A stretch of 64,000 bases of DNA, taken from NCBI RefSeq assembly GCF_030463535.1, contig NC_132893.1, positions 30,760,782 through 30,824,781 of the forward strand. Direction: 5' to 3'. The position numbers were made by a program, and so were the translations under genes. Shown one piece after another: positions 1 to 10,824 of the stretch. The notes under the pieces were generated by a model. It was not told the DNA's origin, ran no database searches, and saw nothing but the letters and a program-made list of their open reading frames with translations. This stretch comes from Salminus brasiliensis (lineage: Eukaryota; Chordata; Actinopteri; Characiformes; Bryconidae). Positions within the stretch are counted from its first letter, which is position 1, and each line of letters starts with the position of its first letter.

Positions 1-472
1 AATGTCACTAACAGTGAGTGAAGGTACTAGTCAACAGTTAGCATGATGTCATGTGAATGATGCAGTTCGGTGACAGTTCACAGTCTTTCACTGTTAGCAA
101 CATTAGCATTATTGACTGGATCAAGTGTGACGCTTCTGTTTTTTCACACCTGCCCACTGACAGTGTGCTGGTTCTGGTTCCAGTCACGTTATCTGGTGTA
201 TCTGTGGTGTGTGTTTTTATTTGGGCTCAGTTTTATTTTTAGAGCTTCAGCTGTTCATTCTCAGTGCTTATAATGTAATGAACTCCTCCTTAATTTATGA
301 TCTTTTATGAACTCTTGTGTTTTGTTCAGTTTTTTCTTGTTTTTTTATTTTTATTATTATTATTTTTTTTACATAATTTCATGTCAATTTTTTTTGTACA
401 TCTTGTCTTAAAAGGAAACAGATTAAACAACTTGATCTGTCACAGTGGCCTCATTCTGTGTGGGAAACAAAC
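1..472. other. AT-rich non-coding stretch
   Basis: No gene or recognisable repeat is visible. The short open frames have no domain, and the sequence becomes T-rich around 330-370. Confidence 0.5.
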
Positions 473-855
473 TGATCAGCCATAACATTAAAACCACCAA
501 CAGGTGATATGAAGATTATTGAATATCTAGTTCTAATTGCAACTCTCAACTCTACAAATTGGGCAGTAAGGGAACAGTCAGTCTAGACGACTGGATCAGA
601 ACATCTCTAAAACATCAGGCAGGTCTTGTGGGGTGGTCCTGGTATGCAGAAAACAGTACCTACCAAAAGTGGTCCAAGAAAGGACAGTGACGGGGTCATG
701 AGCGCATGAGGCTCATTGATGTGATCCATTGAGGCCGTACCTCACAACTTCACAGGACCTGAAGCATCTGCTGCTAACATCTTGGTGCTGCCAGATACCA
801 CAGGACATCTTCAGAGGTCTTGCGGAGGCCATGCCTCGAATGGTTGGAGTTATTT
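473..855. mobile_element. TIR-bounded interspersed repeat, copy 1 (3' end decayed)
   Basis: Starts with tgatcagccataacattaaa and shares its order of internal blocks (hydrophobic-looking but frameless sequence such as gtacctcacaacttcacagg) with the better-preserved copy at 45,371-45,784. That copy ends with an inverted version of the same terminus, so the family looks like a non-autonomous terminal-inverted-repeat element. The 3' terminal repeat is not recognisable here. The superfamily was not identified. Confidence 0.6.
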
Positions 856-950
856 TTGACCTACATATATATATGTGTGTGTGTACTGCAGTAGTTTTGC
901 AATTCAGCTTATATATATTATATATATTATAACGTATATTTCAAACATAC

Positions 951-981
951 ACTAACAGTCAAAAGTTTGGACACACCTTTC
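951..981. mobile_element. Tc1-type terminal fragment
   Basis: The motif agtcaaaagtttggacacac is the terminal sequence typical of fish Tc1-like elements. No transposase body follows it, so this is a solo end. Confidence 0.5.
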
Positions 982-1007
982 TTCGAATGTATGCTCATCA
1001 TCTAAGC

Positions 1008-1245
1008 ACAGCCACTGTGATCCGAGGATGACTGGTTCGAATCCTGGGTGGGTCATGCTGTTTGCCATCAGCAGCCGGAGTCAAAGAGAGCACAGTCGGC
1101 CTTACTCTTTCAGGATGGGTTGAGGCACTTCCTCCCACACCACCCCTAGTCTGATGTTGGTCAGCACAGATGTCTGTTAGCTGTTGTGTCCGAGCTGGGG
1201 AGTTGGACGGGGACAGGGATTGGGTCGATGGGTAGAAAATTAGCT
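1008..1245 (+). mobile_element. tRNA-derived SINE, family C
   Basis: A B-box-like ggttcgaatcc sits at about 1033-1043, followed by a body with the block agagagcacagtcggcctta. Relatives lie at 21,290-21,635, 28,570-28,835, 29,630-29,770 and 49,012-49,605. The start is truncated or diverged. Confidence 0.55.
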
Positions 1246-2079
1246 TAATTTATTACAAAAAAGAAGTTGTGAGTTGAACTGAAAGGAGGTGATTTGGTCA
1301 TACGAGTTCACTGGTGGGTCTTGGATGATAAATAAATGGACAACACTATGCCTGTTGTCGCCATGGCGACTGACGCCTGGTTCCTATCAGCACCACTGTA
1401 AGGAATCAGCAAGTTTCTCTACAATAATTAACATCTTCACGTCAAACACCACTTGGAATGACCGTTCACGTCCTGACTGAATTACGGAGGACGTTTGAAA
1501 ATTTGGTGGAATTCCCCTTTAAAGGAGCTTCACAGGTGTTGCAGAATTAAATAAGTGCAATAATTCAATCACTACAGGTACAGGTCACCTCATTAGGGTC
1601 AGTATGAGTTTGTGGAGACTTTCTATGGTGCAGATTTGTGTTACAGTTGTACACAAGTGTTGTAAACGTCCGAAAGAGGTCCAGCTGAACTGAAGCCAAG
1701 GAGGCATTTGGCTCCCTAGTCTTGCCAGGGTGTTTTGCAAGCTTCAAAACAGGATGGGCTGCATAGATTCCTCGACACTGCATGTGTGTGTGTGTGTGTG
1801 TGTGTGAGACTGCAGAGTCCCAGCAGGGCAGCCTACATACATCTCTCCTGAATATAAATATCGAAGGTATTTACTGTAACTGTATCTCGGGGACCGTGTT
1901 TGCGTTCACTTGGAGTAATCTCGTGATCGTGCCCTTGTCGGGTGTGTTTTCCTGGGCTACCTCCGCACTCGCTCCGCGCTGTTATTCGATCCTCGCTCTT
2001 TCTTCGCTGGGAAGAAAAGCTCGCCTCTTTCCCACGCTCCTGCAGCACGTGGTACCGAGGCTCAATAGGGCTCCGAGGC
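1246..2079. other. Non-coding sequence with one GT microsatellite
   Basis: No gene seen. A (GT)n tract occupies about 1783-1806. The rest is complex sequence without recognisable coding potential. Confidence 0.4.
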
Positions 2080-2300
2080 CCCGCCCACCCCGCCGAGACG
2101 TCACGCCAGCGGCTTATTTCGCTTCACACCCGTTTTCCGCCCTCCTGCGCTGGGATTGGCTGGAATGTGGCACGATCCTAGAATGCCAGCCTCGGCCCGG
2201 CGTTCTAGAACGTGCTGGGATTGGCCAGGGGTTCATCCTCAAACGCAGAACCACGTTCTAGAACGCGATTCTCACCAGCGCAATGGGCGGGGCTTGGGGG
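2080..2300. promoter_or_regulatory. GC/CCAAT module with two CGTTCTAGAACG palindromes
   Basis: A GC-rich island holds two inverted CCAAT boxes (gggattggc at about 2153 and 2219), GC-box-like sequence (gggcgggg near 2285) and two perfect copies of CGTTCTAGAACG (2201-2212 and 2254-2265). Its core TTCnnGAA is the tail-to-tail arrangement of heat-shock-element pentamers. The composition is that of a CpG-island promoter, but no transcript or open frame can be tied to it. A related module lies at 12,340-12,460. Confidence 0.4.
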
Positions 2301-2803
2301 GGGGGGTGCGGAAAACGGGTGGGAAAAAAAACATCCGCACAAAACAGTGGTTCTGGAAGGTGGTGCTGGAGAGGTTCTGCACATGTTTGTGTGATGCCTG
2401 CTCTGACACATCTGACCCAGCACATGGGAGTCTATTAATACATAAAGGCAGTGCAGAAATAAGGTGTTTAGTGGGGAGCCATGGCTGAGATGAGATGGAC
2501 GATACTGTGGATATTGTCGTCGATCCGATAGCGGCTAAAGCCAAGCTGATATCCTGATCCGGTACTTTTCATACACGAGATCACTTTGTGATTTCTACTG
2601 TAAAACAGTTGTTTCTATTTGCTAAATCGTGTTAAAGTTGGAAGTGGTTCCCAATTATTCTTAAAAGGTGGACATCATTTTTAATGTGGATGAATAAGTA
2701 GTTCCCATTCGCTAAACCACTTTTAGGGTGGAAGAAAAAGTAGTTCCTGTTTTTTTCACCATTTTTAGGGTGAAATTTGGATTTTTGGATGGAATTTGGC
2801 TTC

Positions 2804-3037
2804 GGCCTTTAACCCATCCAATGCACGCCAGTGAAACACACACAGTGACGGTGAGCACACATACCCGGAGCAGTGGGCAGCCATTGCTGCGGAGCCCAGG
2901 GAGCAGAGAGGGTGAAGGGCCTTGCTCAAGGGCCCAACAGGCAGCAGCTTGCCGAGCCCGGGTATCGAACCAACAACCCTGTCATCAATAGCCTGGAGCT
3001 CTAACCGCTGATCCACCACTGCCGCAAAGGTAGAAAG
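2804..3037 (-). mobile_element. tRNA-derived SINE, family B, copy 1
   Basis: Read on the - strand it begins with a tRNA-like head (gtggtggatcagcggttaga) and a B box ggttcgatacc, then a body containing the motif gggcccttgagc. Copies lie at 6,195-6,620 (split), 32,125-32,425 and 49,272-49,525. Confidence 0.75.
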
Positions 3038-3239
3038 TAAAGTTCCTGTTTTCAAAGGATTTTTAAAAGTGAAAAAAGGATTTTAGAAACAATTTTAAGG
3101 TGGAAAGTTAGATAACTCATATTTGCTAAACCATTTTTGAGGAAGGAAAAGTAGTTCCTATTTTAGAGACCAGTTTAATAGGAAATTAAACACATGATGG
3201 AAAGCTGAACACGCTCGGAGGAGAACACTGAGTGCCAGT

Positions 3240-3445
3240 TCTCTACATCAGCCAACCGAGGCCCACACTCATTAGCATCACAGCATTCAGTGAAGGGGAA
3301 GACGGCAGGCCATCATGCCCACCCAAGGAGAGCAGGATCAAGTGTGCTGTCCAAAACTCCTGGCCACGGATGACCGTGGCATCACCACGGAGTGAACCAG
3401 CGACCTCCTGAAGACAGGGCCAACGCTTTAGACGGCTGCACCATG
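3240..3445 (-). mobile_element. tRNA-derived SINE-like repeat
   Basis: The - strand begins with a tRNA-like head (tggtgcagccgtctaaagcg) and has a B-box-like ggttcactcc. The body does not clearly match families A-C. It is diverged. Confidence 0.45.
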
Positions 3446-3539
3446 CAACAAAAGTCACAAAATGTCAGATTTAGAAGCATGGATACGTCCACCCACCCAG
3501 CACCCCCTTAAAAATGAGCCTAAACCAAATATACATCCT

Positions 3540-3840
3540 TCCAACTGTGTTTTAACAGCGACTCTGCGAGAGCCGTGTATATTTTCTCAAGGTTCTAGAC
3601 AGATCAAGTTGAGCACTGGCCTTTTTGTGATGTATATATTTTTAATGAGGCACGGCTCCCAGCGCCAATAACGAAGGGCCGCAACAGCTGTGCGATGAAG
3701 TTAAGCCGCCTGCCGCTCTTATGAATTTTTTAATAGCACGTCTTCTGCCCTCGGTGACGCTGGGAGGGGTTTGTTGGCTGGCTAATGTGGCGAGACACCA
3801 AAATGATACACTCATATGTGAAGTACAGTACATCTGACAC
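3540..3840. promoter_or_regulatory. Candidate conserved non-coding element upstream of nrarp
   Basis: A 300-bp block of high-complexity, repeat-free sequence stands out from the repeat-rich surroundings. It has homeobox-style AT cores (tttttaatga, gaattttttaatag) set in GC-richer sequence. There is no coding signal. This is judged only from texture; alignment to another fish is needed to call it conserved. Confidence 0.25.
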
Positions 3841-4137
3841 TGAGGGTGGTGTGCAACTCACACCAGTCTGGCTCCTTCAGTAAGGTCATAACTCACTGGG
3901 TTTGTGCACATTCGGCCTTCTCAGTTCTGTGTTGCTGGAGATTACGCTGTGTATTGGTCTTTGCGAGCCATGTTCATGTTCATATGGTTATGTCTCTTAG
4001 GCCTGGGGCTCTCTGTTCAAGGGACATCAGACTGAGGGTTCTCTGTAATGCAACTGCAAAGATTGCTGATTTGCTGGTGAGAAAAGTTTGACTGTAATAG
4101 AACAGATCAAAAATTCCTCTGAAAACGAACACTTGTA

Positions 4138-4445
4138 TAGTATGTTAAAAGGACTAAAGTATTGGGACATCTGCTCATCCACTGTTTGCTCTGATATCAA
4201 AGGTATTTAAAAAGAGTTGATTCTGCTTTTTTTTGGAGTAACTGTCTCTACTGTCAAGAGAAGAAGGCTTTCTACTAGATTTTGGAGGAGCATTGCTGTG
4301 AGGATTTGATTGCAATCAACAATTAAGTGTTAGTAAGGTCAGGATGTTGGATGCTCCACAGCTCAATGTCGGAAGGCTTTATACCTCTCTAGTCCACGCC
4401 TGGCACAATAGGGGTATCCACAAACATTTAGACAAAGTGTACCAA
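4138..4445. mobile_element. Tc1/mariner-like fossil, 'tattgggac' family, copy 1
   Basis: Contains aaagtattgggacat, tgtctctactgtcaagagaa and ttctactagattttggag in the same order as the copies at 17,795-18,180, 33,505-33,740 and 63,726-63,960. No intact transposase frame remains. Confidence 0.6.
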
Positions 4446-5350
4446 AGTGTGTCCAAATGTTTGTAGACACCTGCTCATTTCCCCAGCTTTTGGTGAAACA
4501 CTATGGAGTTTGAGAGTTCAGACCATGCCATCAGCTTATGATAATATGGGAGAAGACTGTAAGAGAAAGTGGAGATCCCTGGTCTGGAGGTCAGATGGCT
4601 TCGGTTTTGTGGTAGACCGCCAGATCCTTCTTTGATAAGTCGACCTAGGATTGTGAGATATGGTGGAGTTAAAGGGAGGATGGGAGGGGGGGGGGTGGTT
4701 GCGAAACAGTGTGGATGTGAGTTGCATGTAGCCACAAGAGTATAAATGAAGTCAGGCACTGAGGCTGGATGATTAGTCCCGGCACACCAGCTCACCCCAA
4801 ACATATTGGTGGAGCTCTGTCATTCCAGAGAATGCCAATGCTTTGGAGGCTTCTAGGGGCTTTACACACCTCAAGCCAACACTAGGCCTTGGTCTACTTT
4901 GTTTTGAACAGTACGAGGCACATGGACGGGGGTTGCAACTCTTCTATCTAGCTGACGACTCATTTAAACCCAGTATACATGAACTGCAGCTAATCCTCTT
5001 CTTTCCAAACAGCCTTTTAAACAAGAACTGAATAGCTGCTCTCCATTAATTCTGCTCACACAACAACAGGGCTGTTCGGATTTATCGGCAATGGTTTACC
5101 AAATTCACTGGACAGGTTTCTGCCTCAAGCTTCTATATGATCACCATTTTTACACAGACACAGACCAGGCAGTGTCAGAACATGGTGGGACATATCTCAG
5201 CGTCCCCAGCTTAAATTACGACCTATGGTAGACTTGGGCTCATGTCTGGCTACTCCAAAGCATCCTATTCAACATTATTACACAGGCTGTGTGTGCAGCA
5301 CTGAGTGCCTGATTTTAATTAGAAGGGTGTCTGAATACTTGTGGACTTCA
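4446..5350. other. Non-coding sequence, no gene seen
   Basis: No open frame with domain content. There is a G-run at about 4686-4697. The Tc1-like neighbour probably extends a little into this stretch. Confidence 0.4.
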
Positions 5351-5970
5351 AGTGAAAGTCCATCACCCCATCCATCCATCGTTCTTAATACCCGCCTCAT
5401 CCTGGACAGGGTCCAAGGGCAGGAATGCTGCCTGGACGGGACGCCAGTCCATCAAAGGGGACCACTCGCATCTATCCACTCGTACGTATCCACTCACACC
5501 TAAGAGAACCACCAACAAGTAGAGCAACCATGCTGCATTTCCTTTTTCTTAATTATTACTATAAATAATTATTCATGCTTACAAGCTAGAACATCTCAAG
5601 AACCTTTTAGAACTAGTAATTCATGCTAGTACATTGTAGAACACAGAAGGATCGGCTAGTAGTACCCTTTTCTTAAAGCTTCCTCAAAGCACCTTAAGAC
5701 CTGTGCACCTCCTGTGTTCCTCCACAGTTTCAAATGAAAGAACCTCCTAAGGTTCCTTAAGGATCTTATACTTTTAACATTGTAGAACGCCTCTAGAACA
5801 GGCTAGGACTAGCTTCACTAGAATTGGCTAATAGTTTACACAGTAATTCACGATTTAGCAGAGCCATTTCACCTACAATGTGTGTTCTTTTGGAAGGTGA
5901 GGTTGGAGGAAAGCAGTGGAAGTAACTGGAGGAATCTCACATGGACAGGGGGAGAACACTCCATCTATAG
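5351..5970. mobile_element. Retroelement-type remnants and a short duplicated block
   Basis: 5,360-5,500 carries cctggacagg..cgccagtccatc and 5,840-5,965 carries acatggacagggggagaaca. Both are fragments of a widespread fish interspersed repeat also seen at 33,760-33,990 and 42,390-42,470. Between them 5,580-5,670 is a diverged copy of 8,690-8,790 (caagctagaac..ttttagaact). Confidence 0.45.
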
Positions 5971-6194
5971 GAGACCAACTTAAATAAGTCACTGATGCAT
6001 CATTTTGGCGGTATGTCCAAAATGTGTAGGGAATTTGTTCACTTATTTTCACGTAGAAAATCAACAATCATATCGGCACTGTCCTGCACGAAATCTCCAT
6101 TTTTGACATACCGTGAATCTGGTAGTTGTCAAAATGTCCAAAATCCAATGCAAATCCAAAATAACTCACATTACAATGATTACCAGTGAAAGTG

Positions 6195-6256
6195 AAAAAA
6201 AGGTAAAGGTAAAGGTGCACGTATTTGTCACTGTACTATGTACAGCGAAATGTACA
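6195..6256 (-). mobile_element. SINE family B, 3' part, split by a SINE A insertion
   Basis: The segment aaggtgcacgtatttgtcac..cagcgaaatg matches the family B end at 49,272-49,320. The match resumes at 6,495 after the inserted SINE A. Confidence 0.65.
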
Positions 6257-6494
6257 GCGGTGGTTGGTGTGGCGCAACAGATAACACCACTACCTGCCAG
6301 TGAGCTACTACACCATGTGGGAGACTGGGGTTTGATTCCCGGTCTGGGTCACTATGCTGTGCTACACCAATAAGAGTCCTTGGGCAAGACTCCTAACAGT
6401 AGGTTGGCCCACCTCTGTAATACGAGTAACCTTGTAAGTCGCTCTGGATAAGAGAGTCAGCTAAATGCCGTAAATGTAAATGTAAATGTAAATG
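6257..6494 (+). mobile_element. tRNA-derived SINE, family A, with L2-like tail (copy 1)
   Basis: The head tggcgcaacagataacacc and B box ggtttgattcc mark a tRNA-derived promoter. The 3' end carries gtcgctctggataagagagt followed by a (taaatg)n tail, the type shared with L2-clade LINEs, which would mobilise it. It interrupts a family B SINE; a short gaaatg at both junctions is a likely target duplication. The second copy is at 47,885-48,118. Confidence 0.8.
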
Positions 6495-6620
6495 AAATGT
6501 GTCCTCCATTTAACCCATCTGTGGTAGTGAACACACACACACACACACTAGTGAACTAGTGAGTACACTAGTGAGTACACACACACCCAGAGCGGTGGGC
6601 AGCCAACTCCCTATAAAGAC
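6495..6620 (-). mobile_element. SINE family B, 5'-ward part after the insertion
   Basis: Continues the family B match with gtgtcctccatttaacccat and cccagagcggtgggcagcc. An internal (CA)n and a duplicated actagtgagtacac lie at 6,530-6,590. The tRNA head is missing. Confidence 0.65.
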
Positions 6621-6639
6621 CCTATAAAGGTGCTGTTTC

Positions 6640-7080
6640 CGAGATGATATGACCGAACAGCATTCGTTAGATGGTCAGAATCCCATCGCAGCCTTCCTAA
6701 GTGATGCATTACCTCGAGCCACCCAGGGTGCGTAGGCCTCCGGGCTGGAGATAACAGTCCACTGGAAGAACTCTCTCCTTTCTCTGCAAATATTTTCTAG
6801 CATGCCATCACAGAGACCCGTCTATTTGATTAGCCGACAGATGTTTTAGCTCTGTGCTGGCAGGGCTGGAGAGCGCTTCTGTTGGCCACATGGTACTGTC
6901 CTCGCCAAAGTGGGCTTTTTCTCTCGCTGGTCGGAATGCTGGGAAAACAGTAACTGGTCAGGAAAAGCACAGGTGATGTGATTACTGTGAAAACGCGGCC
7001 TATGGAGGGGCATATGAGGTCGTACATAGTTAAAATGACCAACAAGAATCAGCTCTGTGGCATTTATATTCATATGGACT
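6640..7080. promoter_or_regulatory. Candidate conserved non-coding element
   Basis: Complex, repeat-free, moderately GC-rich sequence without an open frame of interest. It resembles the block at 3,540-3,840 in texture and lies 4.5 kb upstream of the nrarp start. Only alignment could confirm it. Confidence 0.22.
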
Positions 7081-7755
7081 ACTAAATATGGCTACTGGGC
7101 ATGAACGGGCATGATCCACTGGTCCTGCTCATTCATGAAGATGCCATACTCTCACTTTAATCACTGTTGACATGTAAACAAAGCCATTTCGAGAAACGTA
7201 CAGCATCTGATTTCTTTCCAGCGAGGCTGACAGGCACCATATTTTTAAATGTACTATTCAAAATCTTGTGGACCAGACCTACCAGTGTCTTCTGAGCGCT
7301 GGTGAGGGTGCAAGAATGCTAAATATGTAAAAAATAACATGAGTATTTCACCCTACAGTGCTCTGAATACAACCCTCTGCTGCTAAAAAGTATGTTTTAG
7401 GCTCAAATAACAAGAAAAAAAGACCTGCATTGAGGTGCATATTTAGGCTCAGGAGGCCTTCTCCGTTCTCCACCCCTTTGAGAGGAACTGGGTAGGCCCC
7501 TGTAAGCCACTCTGAATGCCTTTGTTTACATCTTAACCTCTTCATTATGCAGAAATGTGGATGTTCTGGGGACGTTCTCCTTCATATTCATGAGTGCACT
7601 TTTCTTGAGTACAGCAAAGGCTAAGAAGGTGGCCGGTGTTGCCTCCTTAATCACTCTCAGTCACTCAGTCAGATAGTAGGCTAGGAGATGGAGCAGTTGG
7701 CTCTCTAAGGTGACTCTCAGAAGAGCCAGGCCTCAGGCCTCAGGTTTTTCTTTTA

Positions 7756-7758
<3 letters not shown>
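7081..7758. other. Non-coding sequence, no gene seen
   Basis: No repeat family or coding signal recognised. Confidence 0.4.

Positions 7759-7817
<59 letters not shown>
7759..7817. repeat. (AT)n microsatellite
   Basis: About 29 uninterrupted AT dinucleotides. Confidence 0.95.
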
Positions 7818-7819
<2 letters not shown>

Positions 7820-7968
7820 AGCAGTTGAATGTTTAAGCAAGAAGGGATCTCTCCCCTTCTTTGGTTTACAGTTTAACTCGTGGACCAAGCGGAAAGCAGA
7901 GCAGGGTTATTTTGCTCTCTGAGGTTTTACAGCTGAGCAGCCTAATGAGGCAGGAAGCCTGATTTCAG

Positions 7969-7976
7969 TGTGGGAA
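7969..7976 (+). promoter_or_regulatory. RBPJ/CSL-type site TGTGGGAA, distal to nrarp
   Basis: A perfect match to the (C/T)GTGGGAA consensus of the Notch transcription factor RBPJ, 3.6 kb upstream of the nrarp ATG. Single 8-mers are common by chance, so the regulatory role is inference. Confidence 0.3.
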
Positions 7977-8239
7977 AAAAGCTATCAGCTCGAAAGAGGC
8001 CGAGGCGGTTTCTCTGAGTGTGATATCGGTGTGGTTTGGTGTTGCTGTTGTTGGGTTTAAACGTTTGAAGAGACACGTACCCCGTACAAACGGAGAGCAA
8101 ACGGTGTGTGTGTGCGTGTGTGTGTGTGTGTGTGTGGCTTTCCACACCAAACTGCAGCGATGTGCGGAGGAAAAGCGACAACATGAGAAAAAACCGAAGC
8201 ACAGAGAATCGCAGCCGTCCGGTTCCCACGCTACAGCTG

Positions 8240-8400
8240 CCATGCGCGTCACAGTCCCGCCCCCCGTGCGCTACGATTGGCCAGCGAGATCCTGCGCCGT
8301 GAGCTGTGATTGGTTACAAGTTCATAATCCGTAACAGCAGGCTACCAGTATTGATTGATTGGTGTTCTAATGTGTTCTAGAGTCGTTCTAGGACGGCAAT
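8240..8400. promoter_or_regulatory. CCAAT/GC-rich block with TTCTAG motifs
   Basis: Two inverted CCAAT boxes (acgattggcc, gtgattggtt), a GC-box cccgcccc and the pair tgttctagag / cgttctagga. It resembles the modules at 2,080 and 12,340 but without the perfect palindrome. Confidence 0.35.
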
Positions 8401-8519
8401 ACGTTGAGTTCACCATACAGTGCTCGTGGAACCTCAATTATCCTCAAGTTAAGCCTAAAACAGTATTTTAATTTAAGTGAACTGTGACATTACGTTTTTA
8501 ATAGCACATACTTATGGCT

Positions 8520-8640
8520 GCACATTGCAAAGCAACCCAGCAACCACTATACAGCCACCTAGCAACAGCATAGCAACCACCTGGGATACCACAGCAACCA
8601 TGTAGCAAAAGCCTAGCAATTACCTGGAGTAATTACCAAG
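8520..8640. repeat. Short degenerate tandem repeat (agcaaccacct)n
   Basis: Repeats of the theme agcaacc-acctagcaac with variable spacing (8,530-8,635). No coding content. Confidence 0.65.
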
Positions 8641-8689
8641 TATTTTTAGAAAATGCATGTTTTTAGGTTTTTTTTTATTAATTATTACT

Positions 8690-10310
8690 ATGAATTATAC
8701 TCATACTCACAAGCTAGAACGTCTCGAGAACATTTTAGAACTTGTAATTCATTCTAGTACAATTTCGAACACACTGGGATTGCCTAGTTGTTCATTCGCA
8801 CAAGTAGGCCGTCGTTTAGGACGACTCTAGAACTAAATAGAGAAGTTCATATTCACTCGCATGCAGACAGGCGTTCGATAATGAGTCTAGAACATGCTAG
8901 GACTGGTGATTACAGTACAACACAGTAGGGTTGGCTATTAGTTCAGAGGTTGCCATTGTAGAATGGCTCAGGCTAGGACTGGTAGCCTAATGGAGTCTTC
9001 TGCTCTAGTGTCCACTAGCATTGGCTAGTAGTTCATACATGCTCACAAGCACTTTGGCCAACCGACTGCAAGGTCAACAGGGGGCAAACTGTAGTAACCT
9101 GATCGTTTGCATGATATTAAGAGGTCAAATGTCGTACATAACTGCAGTTATTAGTAATTGACGTTGCTGTTTTGCCTCCAGATGTTGTGATGTGTGAAAA
9201 TGCTTCTGGCTCTGTAAGGGCAGAGTAGGGTGTATAAAACCATTTGCAGTTGACCACAGCGAATTCATTCTGAGCTAAAACTGTAGAGGTTCGAGTTTCT
9301 TTTTTTCTTATTTAACAGCACTGTCACAGCCTCTCTCCCCTCAGACGCTATTTACAGCCATTCAAGACCAGCGTTTCACAAGCGTTATACAACTTCAGGC
9401 GTTAGGATTGCAGTAATCCCAGCTGTCACATAGTCACAGGCAATAAGACCAAAACAACAAAAGTCTGCTCGACTTCCTCAGCAAGTGAGAAGAGGTGTGT
9501 GCAGCGTTAGGATTTCCTAGTATACGAACATGGGCTGGTGGTTCATACAGTTCATACCCACAAAGACGGCCTATTTGTTCCATCCAAGCAGGTTGCAGTT
9601 CTAGATTTGGTCTAATTTGGTCTAATAATAATAAATAATTAGTCATTCTAATTAGTATTTGTATTTTTTACTAATTAGTAGTGTCTGCCATTTCAGAACA
9701 TAAGTATTCGTAGTATTCGCTAGTAGTCAAGCAGGTCGCCATTGTAGAATATCTACATATAACATCCCAGAGCATATCAGGATCTAGAACGACTCTAAAA
9801 TGTGCAAAAACTAGCCAGACGTTCTTGCTTTCACGCAGGTTACCATTCCATAATGACTCTAGAACATGCTAGGACTAGTGATTCAGTCTGCCATTGTAGA
9901 ACACAGTCAGATTCACAGTAATTCAGAGACTGCCGTTCTAGATTGACCCTAGAACGTGTTTTTAGAACACAGTAGTATTGGCTAGTAGTTCAGCATTTTG
10001 CTGCTAGAATGACTCTAGAACATTGTAGTCTCACTTAGCATTCCCACAAGTTGGCTGCGGTTTCAGAACGTATCTAGAACAACTCTAAAATAGAGTTAAA
10101 AAGCTTCTAGCCGATATTACTCAGACACATTATTTAAAGATTACGTTCTAGAGCAGCAGACTGAATTAGGCTAATGTTCTTAGCATGTTCTAGAGTCGTT
10201 CTAAAATGGCAAATTTGGCTAGTATGAACTAGTACCCAATCCTTGCACATTTTAGAGTTTACAGATCGTGGCCTAGTTGTGAGAATGAACTCAGGTCATG
10301 TTTCTCAGTG
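8690..10310. repeat. Degenerate TCTAGAAC-rich repeat field
   Basis: The themes gactctagaacatgctaggac, gccattgtagaa and ttggctagtagttca recur many times in loosely similar order (for example 8,882, 9,857 and 10,011 for the first), suggesting an old tandem or dispersed repeat of roughly 60-90 bp. The family has no name I recognise. Its 5' end is duplicated at 5,580-5,670. The tctagaac core is the same as in the perfect palindromes at 2,201, 2,254 and 12,389. Confidence 0.55.
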
Positions 10311-10524
10311 TTTTCTAGAAATCTGGAGTCAGTCAGTATTTACTGCAGCGTTATTTTTGTATTGATTATATCTTTATTATATAATTATATATATATATAT
10401 TATTATATAATTGATTTATTTACAATATATACTGCATTAATACGTTTCTCGGACGCTGAATGTGTCCTGTGCTGAAGCTGCAACTGCAGAGCTCCATTAA
10501 CACATTACACTCAACTCATTTTTC

Positions 10525-10532
10525 CGTGGGAA
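10525..10532 (+). promoter_or_regulatory. RBPJ/CSL-type site CGTGGGAA in the nrarp promoter
   Basis: A perfect consensus site about 100 bp upstream of the CCAAT box and about 170 bp upstream of the likely transcription start. Nrarp is a direct Notch target in vertebrates, so a functional role is plausible. No second site facing it in the paired (SPS) arrangement is visible within 40 bp. Confidence 0.5.
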
Positions 10533-10539
10533 ATTCAGG

Positions 10540-10720
10540 CCAGATTTTTCTTGTGGGCTCGACTGGCCACGCCCCCCGCAGCTTCAGTTTCAACCGCCAG
10601 GCCACGCCCGTGCTATCCCTTCAGCCAATCAGCGCCACCGAGGCTCCGCCCCTCCTATTGAAGAGCGTATTAGAGCCTCATTGTTATGCAAAACACTCGG
10701 TGTAAAATATCGGCGGTGGC
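10540..10720 (+). promoter_or_regulatory. nrarp core promoter region
   Basis: A GC-rich island with ccacgccc boxes (about 10,567 and 10,602), a CCAAT box at 10,625-10,629, an octamer-like ATGCAAA at 10,686-10,692 and a weak TATA-like taaaata at about 10,703. It precedes the leader of the only + strand gene. The transcription start itself cannot be placed from sequence. Confidence 0.5.
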
Positions 10721-10824
10721 GGGAGCTCCGGCCACAGACCCACTGCAGGGATACTCCAACAACGGGGCACGGAGAGGGACACACCGTTTACTCGAGTCGC
10801 CACGACCCGTCCAGAACTTCACAG

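Noticed and set aside
1782-2261. 159-codon + strand frame over the GC/CCAAT island
   Set aside because: Begins in a GT microsatellite, crosses promoter-like sequence and has no recognisable domain.
6257-6360. tRNA-like heads of the SINEs as true tRNA genes
   Set aside because: A and B boxes are present but no full cloverleaf can be drawn, and each is followed by a SINE body and tail.
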